DNA of 64,000 bases from Pseudomonas sp. P7548 (GTDB lineage Bacteria > Pseudomonadota > Gammaproteobacteria > Pseudomonadales > Pseudomonadaceae), in NCBI RefSeq assembly GCF_013386585.1, contig NZ_JACARO010000015.1:62001-126000 (forward strand). Reading direction: 5' to 3'. How positions within the stretch are numbered: position 1 is the stretch's first letter; each line of letters starts with the position of its first letter. This document shows, in pieces, positions 9,765 through 20,022 of the stretch. The notes beneath the pieces were generated by a model. The model made no database searches. It was not told the DNA's origin and worked only from the letters and a program-made list of their open reading frames with translations. Both the position numbers and the translations under genes were made by a program.

Positions 9765-9791
9765 CTCACTCGTCCCTGAAGGAAGAACACC

Positions 9792-10007
9792 ATGACTATT
9801 AAAGCCATCAACGTGCGTAACCAGTTCAAAGGCACCATCAAGGAAATCGTCGAAGGCGACGTGCTGTCGGAAATCGACGTGCAGACTGCGTCCGGCATCG
9901 TGACGTCGGTGATCACCACTCGCTCGGTCAAAGAGCTGGAATTGGTGATTGGCAGTGAAGTGATTGCCTTCGTTAAATCCACCGAGGTGTCGATCGCCAA
10001 GTTGTGA
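9792..10007 (+). CDS. ssuF: Molybdopterin/TOBE-domain protein SsuF
   Basis: 71 residues comprising a single TOBE/molbindin domain (INVRNQFKGTIKEIVEGDV then GIVTSVITTRSVKEL). SsuF is the last gene of Pseudomonas ssu operons and was reported necessary for sulfonate use in P. putida, though its biochemical role is unsettled; binding of a small oxyanion or cofactor is inferred from the fold. It lies 27 bp after ssuB with AAGGAAG upstream. Confidence 0.92.
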   Translation: MTIKAINVRNQFKGTIKEIVEGDVLSEIDVQTASGIVTSVITTRSVKELELVIGSEVIAFVKSTEVSIAKL

Positions 10008-10035
10008 TCGAGATTTGCGGTGCTCTTAAGGCCGC

Positions 10036-10119
10036 TTTCGCGAGCAAGCCCGCTCCCACATTTGACCGAGTTTCAACTTTGAAATGCATTCAAATGTGGG
10101 AGCTGGCTTGCCTGCGAAG
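10036..10119. repeat. Hybrid REP pair between ssuF and the TetR gene
   Basis: Left arm is of the GCGAGCAAGCCCGCTCCCAC type, right arm of the GTGGGAGCTGGCTTGCCTGC type, so the two arms belong to different REP classes and pair imperfectly. Lies between convergent genes. Confidence 0.85.
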
Positions 10120-10143
10120 GGGCACGCCCAGCCACCACAAGGC

Positions 10144-10773
10144 TCAACGCTTGGGCAAATAGGCTGGCAGGTAGAGCCCCACATACGCATCAAACACCCG
10201 CATCCCTTCCTCCGCCATGCGCGGTGTGATCAGTCCATGCTGATGCACCGAACGCGCGTACACGCGGTCGCTCAGTTCCAGCGCCAGTGCAAACACATCC
10301 ACATCGTTTGGCAAGGTCGGCACTTCAAAGTGACGGTTGAACACGGCGAGCATCAGGTCGCCCAACTCCAGGTCATGCTGACGGTCCGCCTGGGTCACTT
10401 CCGTCAGCCCGTGCTGCGCCAGGATCAGCTGGCGAGCGGCGGCGTCCTGCTCATAGATGGTGAGCATGCGGTGTTCGACGATATAGGACAGGTCGCGCCA
10501 GTGCTTGAGTGATTCATGGTCGATGGGTGCCTGGATGGCGGCCCGGAAGGCCGCGTGCACATCGGCCGTCAGCGCTTCGAGAAGGGCCGGCACGCTGGCG
10601 AAGAAGTGGTACACCGACGACGGTGGAATCTGCGCCCGCTCGGCCACGCTGTAGATCGACAAGCCGGCCACGCCTTCGGCGGCCAGCAAGGTGCGGGCGG
10701 CGTCGAGAATCGCGTCGATCCGGGCCTGGCTGCGGGCGCGGGGTTTGCGAGGGGTGGCGGGGCGGGTGGTCAT
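10144..10773 (-). CDS. TetR-family transcriptional regulator
   Basis: 209 residues: a basic N-terminal tail, a TetR helix-turn-helix over roughly residues 15-60 (ILDAARTLLAAEGVAGLSIY then IPPSSVYHFFASVPALL), and a variable effector domain. No target can be read from sequence. It lies downstream of spuI on the same strand, but a strong terminator and a 28-bp inverted repeat separate them, so it is probably transcribed alone. A role in amine metabolism is only a guess from location (the agmatine regulator AguR of P. aeruginosa is also TetR-type). Start follows GGAGACTTCC. Confidence 0.88.
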   Translation of the reverse strand: MTTRPATPRKPRARSQARIDAILDAARTLLAAEGVAGLSIYSVAERAQIPPSSVYHFFASVPALLEALTADVHAAFRAAIQAPIDHESLKHWRDLSYIVEHRMLTIYEQDAAARQLILAQHGLTEVTQADRQHDLELGDLMLAVFNRHFEVPTLPNDVDVFALALELSDRVYARSVHQHGLITPRMAEEGMRVFDAYVGLYLPAYLPKR

Positions 10774-10830
10774 GGAAGTCTCCTACAAGGCAGCGGGCAT
10801 TGTACGCAGAGCCACTGGATGATCCATACC

Positions 10831-10964
10831 TTGTGGCGAGGGAGCTTGCTCCCGCTGGACTGCGCAGCAGGCCCAAAATCAGCGCCCCAGTACTGCCTGA
10901 AAGAACCGGGTAGCTTTATTGGGGCCGCTTCGCAGCCCAGCGGGAGCAAGCTCCCTCGCCACAA
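10831..10964. repeat. Long inverted repeat (GAGGGAGCTTGCTCCC class)
   Basis: 28-bp arms at 10831-10858 and 10937-10964 are perfect reverse complements around 78 nt. The unit differs from the other REP classes in the window. It fills most of the gap between the TetR start and the spuI terminator. Confidence 0.88.
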
Positions 10965-10971
10965 CGGCCAT

Positions 10972-11010
10972 AAAAAAACGCCGCAGGCCAATAGCCTGCG
11001 GCGTTCTTTT
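10972..11010. terminator. Bidirectional intrinsic terminator after spuI
   Basis: 12-bp stem (10977-10988 with 10994-11005), 5-nt loop, seven A residues on the left and TTCTTTT on the right. Read on the minus strand it is a strong terminator 15 nt after the spuI stop. Confidence 0.92.
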
Positions 11011-11024
11011 AATGCAGCCGCCGT

Positions 11025-12401
11025 TTAGACGGTATGCAGGTACCAGTTGTACTCAAGGTCGGAGATGGAGTGTTCAAACTCTTCCAGCTCACTTTCCTTA
11101 CAGGCGACGAAGATATCGATGTACTTAGGATCGATGTACTTGGCCATCACCTCGCTGTCGTCCAACTCGCGCAAGGCATCGCGCAGGTTGTTCGGCAGGC
11201 TCTGCTCGTTCTGCTCGTAGCTGTTGCCTTCCACCGGTGCGTTGGGCTCGATCTTGTTGGTCAGGCCGTGGTGCACGCCTGCCAAGACCGAAGCCATCAG
11301 CAGGTAAGGGTTGGCGTCGGCGCCGGCCACACGGTGTTCGATACGCACCGCGTCGGACGAGCCGGTCGGTACGCGAATCGCCACGGTACGGTTGTCCAGG
11401 CCCCAGCACGGCGAGTTCGGCACGTAGAACTGTGCGCCGAAACGACGGTAGGAGTTGACGTTGGGGCACAGGAACGCCATTTGGGCGGGTAGGGTCTCGA
11501 GCACACCGCCGATCGCGTGACGCAATGCGGCGTTCTGCTCGGGATCCTCGCTGGCAAAGATGTTCTTGCCTTCCTTGTCCAGGATCGAAATGTGCACGTG
11601 CAAACCGTTGCCTGCCTGGCCTGGGTAAGGCTTGGCCATGAAGGTGGTGTCCATCTCATGGTCGTAGGCGATGTTCTTGATCAGGCGCTTGAGCAGTACG
11701 GCGTAGTCGCAGGCCTTGATCGGGTCGGCCACGTGGTGCAGGTTCACTTCGAACTGCGCCGGGGCACTTTCCTTGACGATGGCGTCGGCCGGGATGCCTT
11801 GCTCCTTGGCACCTTCCAGGATGTCCTGGAGGCAGTCGACGTATTCGTCGAGGTCGTCGATCAGGTAGACCTGTGTCGAGTGCGGGCGTTTGCCGGAAAT
11901 CGGCGAGCGGGGCGGTTGTGGGCGGCCGTTCACGTTCTCCTGGTCGATCAGGTAGAACTCGAGTTCGAAGGCGGCGCAGATGGTCAGACCGAGGTCGTCG
12001 AATTTGGTTACAACTTGGCGGAGCACTTCGCGTGGATCGGCGAAGAAAGGTTCACCTTCAAGTTCGTGCATGGTCATCAGCAGTTGCGCGGTAGGGCGCT
12101 TTTGCCAGGGTTCATTGCACAGGGTGTCGGGGATCGGATAACAGATTCGGTCAGCATCACCGATGTCCAGGCCCAGGCCGGTGCTTTCCACCGTCGAGCC
12201 GTTGATATCCAGGGCAAATAAAGAGGCAGGCAGGTTAATGCCCTTCTCGTAAACCTTGTGGAGGCTGGTGCGTTCGATGCGCTTGCCGCGCACCACACCA
12301 TTCATATCCGCAATTAGAAGGTCTACGTACAGAACCTCAGGATGATCCTTAAGGAACGCGTTCGCTTCGTTAAGCTGAACGGCACGCGGGGGTACCGACA
12401 T
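11025..12401 (-). CDS. spuI: Gamma-glutamylpolyamine synthetase (glutamine-synthetase family) SpuI
   Basis: 458-residue glutamine-synthetase fold (beta-Grasp N-terminal domain about residues 20-115, catalytic domain 120-455). It ligates glutamate to an amine such as putrescine or spermidine using ATP, as PuuA does in E. coli. Visible motifs are AAFELEFYL, NGLHVHIS, ALRHAIGGVLETLP and HRVAGADANPYL. It is divergent from spuABCDEFGH, as in P. aeruginosa, and is paralogous to SpuB in this window. Amine specificity cannot be read from sequence. Confidence 0.92.
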   Translation of the reverse strand: MSVPPRAVQLNEANAFLKDHPEVLYVDLLIADMNGVVRGKRIERTSLHKVYEKGINLPASLFALDINGSTVESTGLGLDIGDADRICYPIPDTLCNEPWQKRPTAQLLMTMHELEGEPFFADPREVLRQVVTKFDDLGLTICAAFELEFYLIDQENVNGRPQPPRSPISGKRPHSTQVYLIDDLDEYVDCLQDILEGAKEQGIPADAIVKESAPAQFEVNLHHVADPIKACDYAVLLKRLIKNIAYDHEMDTTFMAKPYPGQAGNGLHVHISILDKEGKNIFASEDPEQNAALRHAIGGVLETLPAQMAFLCPNVNSYRRFGAQFYVPNSPCWGLDNRTVAIRVPTGSSDAVRIEHRVAGADANPYLLMASVLAGVHHGLTNKIEPNAPVEGNSYEQNEQSLPNNLRDALRELDDSEVMAKYIDPKYIDIFVACKESELEEFEHSISDLEYNWYLHTV

Positions 12402-12679
12402 GATGCAACACCTTTGTTGTTAAAAATATCAATCATTGATCTTTTCTGGTTTCAGTCAACCCGAACGGCATGCCGAAGTCAAGCGAGGCCTTTTTTGCCC
12501 TAAAAAAGCGCCTCGAAGGCTTTTTTGGGGCTTTTTGGGGCGGTTTTTTGGGTTTGGACGGCTTGGGACTAGCAGGCTTGAGCGGGCCGTGTTGTATTTT
12601 TTACGGGGGTGTTGTGTAAAAAAATGAACAAGGCTAAGCTCGATTCAAACCCATAACAGCAATAATACCGGGGTGCTTC
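12402..12679. promoter_or_regulatory. spuI-spuA divergent control region with hairpin
   Basis: 278 bp. Contains a 12-13-bp hairpin at 12484-12515 (CGAGGC arm, T6/A6 inner arm, one bulge) followed by runs of T6 and G4 to about 12550. It could act in the spuA leader. Promoters for both genes must lie here; none is convincing enough to fix. Confidence 0.5.
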
Positions 12680-13459
12680 ATGTCTCGCCTGCCGTTAATC
12701 GGCGTCACCGCCTGCTCCAAACAGGTCGGTCTGCATGCTTATCACATCAGTGGCGACAAATACGTCCGTGCAGTGGCCACCGCTGCCAAGGGCTTGCCAT
12801 TGATCATTCCGTCCCTTGGGCATCTGCTCGACCCGGCCAATATTCTTGACGGCCTGGATGGCATCCTCTTTACCGGCTCTCCCTCCAATATCGAACCCTT
12901 TCACTACGACGGTCCGGCCAGTGCGCCTGGGACTGCTCATGATTCTGCACGCGACCAGACCACATTGCCGTTGCTGCGCGCCGCGATTGCGGCAGGCGTT
13001 CCGGTACTGGGTATCTGCCGGGGCTTCCAGGAGATGAACGTGGCGTTTGGCGGCAGCCTGCACCAGAAGGTTCATGAAGTGCCGGGCATGATGGATCACC
13101 GCGAAGACGACACGCAGCCGCTGGACGTCCAGTACGGCCCGGCGCACGCCGTGGCGATCTCCCCGAATGGGGTATTGGCAAGCCTGGGGTTGCCACAGAC
13201 GATTGAGGTCAACTCGATCCACGGGCAGGGCGTTGACCGCCTAGCGCCTGGGCTTCTGGTCGAAGCGACGGCGCCGGACGGCCTGATCGAAGCTTTTTCG
13301 GTGAAACAGGGCAAGGCTTTTGCTTTAGGAGTGCAATGGCACCCCGAATGGCAGGTAAGCTCTAACCCGCACTACCTAGCGATCTTCCAGGCATTTGGCA
13401 CCGCCTGTCGAAAGCGGGCGATGCAACGCGACGCGGATGCTGCGTCAACCAACGCCTGA
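12680..13459 (+). CDS. spuA: Gamma-glutamyl-GABA hydrolase type class-I amidotransferase SpuA
   Basis: 259-residue peptidase C26 enzyme. The catalytic triad is visible as cysteine 113 in GICRGFQE, histidine 221 and glutamate 223 in QWHPEW. By analogy with E. coli PuuD it releases GABA (or another omega-amino acid) from its gamma-glutamyl derivative, the last step of the glutamylated polyamine route. First gene of the spu operon. Confidence 0.93.
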   Translation: MSRLPLIGVTACSKQVGLHAYHISGDKYVRAVATAAKGLPLIIPSLGHLLDPANILDGLDGILFTGSPSNIEPFHYDGPASAPGTAHDSARDQTTLPLLRAAIAAGVPVLGICRGFQEMNVAFGGSLHQKVHEVPGMMDHREDDTQPLDVQYGPAHAVAISPNGVLASLGLPQTIEVNSIHGQGVDRLAPGLLVEATAPDGLIEAFSVKQGKAFALGVQWHPEWQVSSNPHYLAIFQAFGTACRKRAMQRDADAASTNA

Positions 13460-13498
13460 CCTTTAATGGATGTCAGGAAACCCAGCCCAGAGGCATTT

Positions 13499-14857
13499 AT
13501 GAGTAACAACCTCGACCAGCTCACCGATTGGTTGAAAGACCACAAGATCACAGAAGTCGAATGCATGATTGGCGACCTCACGGGCATCACCCGGGGCAAG
13601 ATCTCGCCGACCAACAAGTTCATCGCCGAGAAAGGCATGCGCCTGCCCGAGAGCGTTCTGTTGCAGACCGTGACCGGCGACTATGTTGAAGACGACATCT
13701 ATTACGAACTGCTCGACCCGGCCGACATCGACATGATCTGCCGCCCCGACCAGAACGCCGTGTACCTGGTGCCTTGGGCCATCGAGCCGACCGCCCAGGT
13801 GATCCACGACACCTACGACAAGCAAGGCAACCCGATCGAGCTGTCGCCGCGCAACGTGCTCAAGAAAGTCCTCAAGCTCTATGCCGACAAAGGCTGGCAG
13901 CCTATCGTGGCGCCGGAGATGGAGTTCTACCTGACCAAGCGCTGCGAAGACCCGGACTTCCCGCTGCAACCGCCGATCGGCCGTTCCGGGCGCCCGGAGA
14001 CCGGTCGCCAGTCCTTCTCTATAGAAGCGGCCAACGAATTCGACCCGCTGTTCGAAGACGTCTACGACTGGTGCGAACTGCAGGAGCTGGACCTCGACAC
14101 CCTGATCCACGAGGACGGCACGGCACAGATGGAAATCAACTTCCGTCACGGCGATGCCCTGTCCCTGGCCGACCAGATCCTGGTGTTCAAGCGCACCATG
14201 CGCGAAGCCGCGCTCAAGCACGACGTGGCTGCCACCTTCATGGCCAAGCCGATGACCGGCGAGCCCGGCAGCGCGATGCACCTGCACCAGAGCATCATCG
14301 ACATCGCCACTGGCAAGAACGTCTTCTCCAATGAAGACGGGACCATGAGCCAGCTGTTCCTCAACCACATTGGCGGCCTGCAGAAATTCATCCCTGAATT
14401 GCTGCCGTTGTTTGCCCCCAACGTGAACTCGTTCCGCCGCTTTCTGCCGGACACCTCGGCGCCCGTGAACGTGGAATGGGGCGAAGAAAACCGCACCGTG
14501 GGCCTGCGCGTACCGGATGCCGGCCCGCAGAACCGCCGCGTGGAAAACCGCCTGCCGGGCGCCGACGCCAACCCGTACCTGGCGATTGCCGCCAGCCTGC
14601 TGTGTGGCTTCATCGGCATGGTCGAAGGCCATAACCCGAGCGCGCCGGTGGTCGGCCGTGGTTACGAGCGCCGCAACCTGCGCCTGCCGTTGACCATCGA
14701 AGACGCCCTGGAACGCATGGAAAACAGCAAGACCATCGAGAAATACCTGGGTCAGAAATTCATCACCGGCTACGTCGCGGTCAAGCGGGCCGAGCATGAA
14801 AACTTCAAGCGCGTGATCAGCTCATGGGAGCGGGAATTCCTGCTCTTTGCCGTCTGA
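13499..14857 (+). CDS. spuB: Gamma-glutamylpolyamine synthetase SpuB
   Basis: 452-residue glutamine-synthetase-family ligase, second of the locus after SpuI. Motifs are APEMEFYL, GSAMHLHQSI and NRLPGADANPYLAIAASL. It would condense glutamate with a polyamine. The ATG at 13499 (MSNNLDQLTDW) has AGAGG just upstream; the in-frame ATG at 13466 lacks a ribosome-binding site and would add 11 unconserved residues. Lies 39 bp after spuA. Confidence 0.92.
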   Translation: MSNNLDQLTDWLKDHKITEVECMIGDLTGITRGKISPTNKFIAEKGMRLPESVLLQTVTGDYVEDDIYYELLDPADIDMICRPDQNAVYLVPWAIEPTAQVIHDTYDKQGNPIELSPRNVLKKVLKLYADKGWQPIVAPEMEFYLTKRCEDPDFPLQPPIGRSGRPETGRQSFSIEAANEFDPLFEDVYDWCELQELDLDTLIHEDGTAQMEINFRHGDALSLADQILVFKRTMREAALKHDVAATFMAKPMTGEPGSAMHLHQSIIDIATGKNVFSNEDGTMSQLFLNHIGGLQKFIPELLPLFAPNVNSFRRFLPDTSAPVNVEWGEENRTVGLRVPDAGPQNRRVENRLPGADANPYLAIAASLLCGFIGMVEGHNPSAPVVGRGYERRNLRLPLTIEDALERMENSKTIEKYLGQKFITGYVAVKRAEHENFKRVISSWEREFLLFAV

Positions 14858-14915
14858 TGCGCCGGGCGGGCCGTGGGAACGGCTCGCCCTCACCTGAAAC
14901 ATCTAGGAGATTGGT

Positions 14916-16280
14916 ATGTCCAGCAACAACCCGCAAACCCGTGAATGGCAAGCCTTGAGCAGCGATCATCACTTGGCGCCGTTCAGCGATTTCAAGCAAT
15001 TGAAAGAGAAGGGCCCACGGATCATCACCAAAGCCCACGGCGTTTACCTGTGGGACAGCGAAGGCAACAAGATCCTCGATGGCATGGCTGGCTTGTGGTG
15101 CGTGGCGATCGGTTACGGTCGTGACGAACTGGCTGATGCTGCCGCCAAGCAGATGAAAGAACTGCCGTACTACAACCTGTTCTTCCAGACCGCCCACCCG
15201 CCTGTGCTGGAACTGGCCAAGGTTATTTCCGACGTCGCACCGGCCGGCATGAACCACGTGTTCTTCACCGGTTCCGGCTCGGAAGGCAACGACACCATGC
15301 TGCGTATGGTCCGCCACTACTGGGCGATCAAGGGCCAGCCGAACAAGAAAACCATCATCAGCCGCAAGAATGGCTACCACGGCTCCACCGTGGCCGGCGC
15401 CAGCCTGGGCGGCATGACCTACATGCATGAACAGGGCGACTTGCCGATCCCGGGCATCACTCACATCGCCCAGCCGTACTGGTATGGCGAAGGCGGCGAC
15501 ATGAGCCCGGAAGAGTTCGGGATCTGGGCCGCCAACCAGCTGGAAGAGAAGATCCTGGAAATCGGCGTGGACAACGTCGGTGCCTTCATTGCCGAGCCGA
15601 TCCAGGGCGCCGGCGGTGTGATCGTACCGCCAGACACCTACTGGCCGCGCATCAAGGAAATCCTTGCCAAGTACGACATCCTGTTTGTCGCCGACGAAGT
15701 GATCTGCGGTTTCGGCCGTACCGGTGAGTGGTTCGGTAGCGACTTCTACGACCTCAAGCCCCACATGATGACCATTGCCAAGGGCCTGACCTCGGGCTAC
15801 ATCCCCATGGGTGGCCTGATCGTACGCGACGACATCGTTGCCGTGCTCAACGAAGGCGGTGATTTCAACCACGGCTTTACCTACTCCGGTCACCCGGTGG
15901 CCGCCGCGGTCGCCCTGGAAAACATCCGCATCCTGCGTGATGAAAAAATCGTCAGCCGTGTCCACGAAGAAACGGCACCGTATTTGCAGAAACGTCTGAG
16001 GGAACTGGCTGATCACCCGTTGGTGGGTGAAGTGCGCGGTGTGGGCATGCTCGGTGCGATTGAGCTGGTGCAGGACAAAGCCACGCGCAAACGCTACGAA
16101 GGCAAAGGTGTGGGCATGATCTGCCGCACGTTCTGCTTCGAGAATGGCCTGATCATGCGCGCCGTGGGCGACACCATGATCATTTCGCCGTCGCTGGTGA
16201 TCAGCAAGGCTGAAATCGACGAGCTGGTGACCAAGGCTCGCCACTGCCTGGACCTGACTTTGGCGGCATTGCAGGGCTAA
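14916..16280 (+). CDS. spuC: Polyamine:pyruvate aminotransferase SpuC
   Basis: 454-residue class-III PLP aminotransferase. The PLP lysine is residue 289 in TIAKGLTSGYIPMGG; FTGSGSEGNDTMLRM (about 117-131) and FVADEVICGFGRTG (257-270) complete the cofactor site. It transfers the amino group of putrescine or related diamines to pyruvate, making an aldehyde and alanine. AGGAGA lies five bases before ATG. The stop is followed by a 7-bp GC hairpin (16296-16318) before spuD. Confidence 0.94.
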   Translation: MSSNNPQTREWQALSSDHHLAPFSDFKQLKEKGPRIITKAHGVYLWDSEGNKILDGMAGLWCVAIGYGRDELADAAAKQMKELPYYNLFFQTAHPPVLELAKVISDVAPAGMNHVFFTGSGSEGNDTMLRMVRHYWAIKGQPNKKTIISRKNGYHGSTVAGASLGGMTYMHEQGDLPIPGITHIAQPYWYGEGGDMSPEEFGIWAANQLEEKILEIGVDNVGAFIAEPIQGAGGVIVPPDTYWPRIKEILAKYDILFVADEVICGFGRTGEWFGSDFYDLKPHMMTIAKGLTSGYIPMGGLIVRDDIVAVLNEGGDFNHGFTYSGHPVAAAVALENIRILRDEKIVSRVHEETAPYLQKRLRELADHPLVGEVRGVGMLGAIELVQDKATRKRYEGKGVGMICRTFCFENGLIMRAVGDTMIISPSLVISKAEIDELVTKARHCLDLTLAALQG

Positions 16281-16295
16281 GTGCTAGGCTCAGTG

Positions 16296-16318
16296 CGCAG
16301 CGGCTTTCGGGCGCTGCG
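16296..16318 (+). other. Short GC hairpin between spuC and spuD
   Basis: CGCAGCG (16296-16302) pairs with CGCTGCG (16312-16318) around 9 nt, without a T tract. Possible mRNA processing or stability element. Confidence 0.45.
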
Positions 16319-16459
16319 TGCTGAGCAGTTATAAATGAGGCTTTGGTTGAAAGCCGGCCTCGGAACTTGCCAGACTGTCGCCCTGTTTTGTTGCCCTTAG
16401 ACGGGCCGCATAACGATGAAGAACGTGGCCCAAAAAAGAAAAAATTGGAGCATCACCAA

Positions 16460-17569
16460 ATGAAGGCATTAGGTTTGAAGAACGCTGGCAAGACCCTCCT
16501 CGCCTTGTCCCTGATGGGCGCAATGGCGGGCGCGGCCCAGGCAGACAATAAAGTGCTGCACGTGTACAACTGGTCCGACTACATTGCACCGGACACCATC
16601 GCCAACTTTGAAAAAGAGTCGGGCATCAAGGTGGTGTACGACGTTTTTGACAGCAACGAAACCCTGGAAGCCAAGTTGCTGGCAGGCAAGTCCGGTTATG
16701 ACATCGTCGTACCGTCGAACAACTTCCTCGCCAAGCAGATCAAGGCCGGTGTCTACCAGGAGCTGGACAAGTCCAAACTGTCCAACTACGACAACCTGAA
16801 CAAATCCCTGCTCAAAGCCGTGTCGGTCAGCGACCCGGACAACAAGCACGCCTTCCCGTACATGTGGGGTTCGATCGGCATCGGTTACAACCCGGAGAAG
16901 GTCAAGGCCGCACTGGGTATCGACAAGATCGACTCGTGGGATGTGATCCTCAAGCCGGAAAACCTCGCCAAGCTCAAAAGCTGCGGCGTGAGCTTCCTCG
17001 ACTCGCCAACCGAAATGCTGCCAGTCGCGCTGCATTACCTGGGCCTGCCGACCGACACCCAGAAGAAGGCTGACCTCAAGCAAGCCGAGGACCTGTTCCT
17101 CAAGCTGCGCCCATCGATCGGCTACTTCCACTCGTCCAAGTACATCTCGGACCTCGCCAACGGCAACATCTGCGTGGCCGTGGGTTACTCGGGTGACGTG
17201 CAGCAAGCCAAGTCCCGCGCGGCTGAAGCCGGTGGCAAGGTCAAGGTGGCCTACGACATTCCGAAAGAAGGCGCTGGCAGCTTCTATGACATGGTCGCCA
17301 TCCCTAAAGATGCCGAAAACGTCGACGCCGCCTACAAGTTCATGAACTACCTGCTCGAGCCTAAAGTGATGGCCGGGATCACCAACAGCGTACGTTTCCC
17401 GAACGGTAACGAGAAAGCCACTGCACTGGTGGACAAGGACATCACCAGCGACCCGGGCATCTACCCGCCAGCTGACGTGCAAGCCAAGCTCTACGCCATT
17501 GCTGACTTGCCGGCTGCAACCCAGCGTGAAATGACACGCAGCTGGACCAAGATCAAATCGGGCAAGTAA
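16460..17569 (+). CDS. spuD: Polyamine (putrescine-type) periplasmic binding protein SpuD
   Basis: 369 residues with a signal peptide cleaved probably after AQA (residue 28), then a PotF/PotD-type binding protein ([42 protein letters not shown]). In P. aeruginosa SpuD favours putrescine and SpuE spermidine. The ATG at 16460 starts [11 protein letters not shown]; the longer frame from 16343 has no ribosome-binding site and would bury the signal peptide. Confidence 0.93.
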   Translation: MKALGLKNAGKTLLALSLMGAMAGAAQADNKVLHVYNWSDYIAPDTIANFEKESGIKVVYDVFDSNETLEAKLLAGKSGYDIVVPSNNFLAKQIKAGVYQELDKSKLSNYDNLNKSLLKAVSVSDPDNKHAFPYMWGSIGIGYNPEKVKAALGIDKIDSWDVILKPENLAKLKSCGVSFLDSPTEMLPVALHYLGLPTDTQKKADLKQAEDLFLKLRPSIGYFHSSKYISDLANGNICVAVGYSGDVQQAKSRAAEAGGKVKVAYDIPKEGAGSFYDMVAIPKDAENVDAAYKFMNYLLEPKVMAGITNSVRFPNGNEKATALVDKDITSDPGIYPPADVQAKLYAIADLPAATQREMTRSWTKIKSGK

Positions 17570-17580
17570 GCCTTAAAACA

Positions 17581-17611
17581 GTAGGAGGGGCAGGTTGACT
17601 GCCCTTCTTAC
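17581..17611 (+). other. RNA hairpin between spuD and spuE
   Basis: A 13-bp stem with two G-U pairs (17581-17593 with 17599-17611) and a GTTGA loop, 11 nt after the spuD stop. The wobble pairs occur only in the plus-strand RNA, which argues for an mRNA structure rather than a DNA site. No T tract follows. Confidence 0.6.
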
Positions 17612-17708
17612 ACATTAAATGACAGAAAGTTTTGCCGGATCGGTTTATCGAGGGTAAGTTGCGCGCCGGTTTTGTTGCCGGGCAACAACTTTGGGCCCAA
17701 CTATTTAA

Positions 17709-18815
<1,107 letters not shown>

Positions 18816-18879
18816 GGCTCAAACTATCCAAGGTTCGCCCGCCTCGGGCGCACAGAATTTTTTGTTGGGAGTTTCGTAA

Positions 18880-20022
18880 ATGGCAGTTGCCTCCGGCGCC
18901 TATAAGAAAGCCCTCGAGGGCGACCAGACACCGAAAAAGGTGTTGGTCAAAATCGACCGGGTCACGAAGAAGTTCGACGAGACGATTGCCGTGGACGATG
19001 TGTCCCTGGAAATCAAGAAAGGCGAGATCTTCGCCTTGCTCGGCGGTTCGGGTTCGGGCAAATCCACCTTGCTGCGCATGCTCGCAGGCTTCGAGCGCCC
19101 AACGGAAGGTCGCATCTACCTCGACGGTGTGGACATCACCGACATGCCGCCCTACGAGCGGCCGATCAACATGATGTTCCAGTCCTATGCCCTGTTCCCG
19201 CACATGACCGTGGCGCAAAACATCGCCTTCGGCCTGCAACAGGACAAGATCCCCAAGGCCGAGATCGACGCCCGTGTGGCCGAGATGCTCAAGCTGGTGC
19301 AGATGAGCCAGTTCGCCAAGCGCAAGCCGCACCAGTTGTCCGGTGGCCAGCGTCAGCGTGTGGCCCTGGCGCGTTCCCTGGCCAAACGCCCGAAACTGCT
19401 GCTGCTCGATGAGCCCATGGGCGCGCTGGACAAGAAGCTGCGTTCGCAGATGCAGCTGGAGCTGGTGGAGATCATCGAGCGCGTGGGCGTGACCTGCGTG
19501 ATGGTGACCCACGACCAGGAAGAGGCCATGACCATGGCCGAGCGCATCGCGATCATGCACCTGGGCTGGATCGCCCAGATCGGCAGCCCGATCGACATCT
19601 ACGAAACCCCCACCAGCCGCCTGGTGTGCGAGTTCATCGGCAACGTCAACATCTTCGACACCCAGGTGGTGGACGACGCCGAAGGCCACGCGGTGCTCAA
19701 GTGCCCGGACCTGGACCGCGACATCTACGTGGGCTATGGCATCGCCACCGCCGTGGAAGACAAGTCGGTGACTTACGCCATCCGCCCTGAAAAGCTGCTG
19801 GTGACCACCGAAATGCCGACCTGCGAGCACAACTGGTCCAGCGGCAAGGTGCACGACATTGCCTACCTGGGTGGCCACTCGGTGTTCTACGTGGAACTGC
19901 CCAGCGGCAAGCTGGTGCAGTCGTTCGTGGCCAACGCCGAGCGCCGTGGCCAACGCCCAACCTGGGGTGACCAGGTGTACGTGTGGTGGGAAGACGACAG
20001 CGGCGTGGTACTTCGCTCATGA
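18880..20022 (+). CDS. spuF: Polyamine ABC transporter ATPase SpuF
   Basis: 380-residue PotA/PotG-type ATPase: Walker A GGSGSGKST (residues 55-63), LSGGQ (153-157), Walker B LLLLDE (173-178), and a C-terminal TOBE domain (about 300-380). Drives polyamine uptake through SpuGH. TTGGGAG precedes the ATG. Its stop overlaps the spuG start. Confidence 0.94.
   Translation: MAVASGAYKKALEGDQTPKKVLVKIDRVTKKFDETIAVDDVSLEIKKGEIFALLGGSGSGKSTLLRMLAGFERPTEGRIYLDGVDITDMPPYERPINMMFQSYALFPHMTVAQNIAFGLQQDKIPKAEIDARVAEMLKLVQMSQFAKRKPHQLSGGQRQRVALARSLAKRPKLLLLDEPMGALDKKLRSQMQLELVEIIERVGVTCVMVTHDQEEAMTMAERIAIMHLGWIAQIGSPIDIYETPTSRLVCEFIGNVNIFDTQVVDDAEGHAVLKCPDLDRDIYVGYGIATAVEDKSVTYAIRPEKLLVTTEMPTCEHNWSSGKVHDIAYLGGHSVFYVELPSGKLVQSFVANAERRGQRPTWGDQVYVWWEDDSGVVLRS

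Noticed and set aside
13463-16244. Long minus-strand open frames opposite spuB and spuC
   Set aside because: Antisense shadows of two clear enzymes with intact catalytic motifs; the translated product has no recognisable family.
16343-16459. N-terminal extension of SpuD
   Set aside because: It lacks a ribosome site and would put 39 residues before a normal signal peptide.
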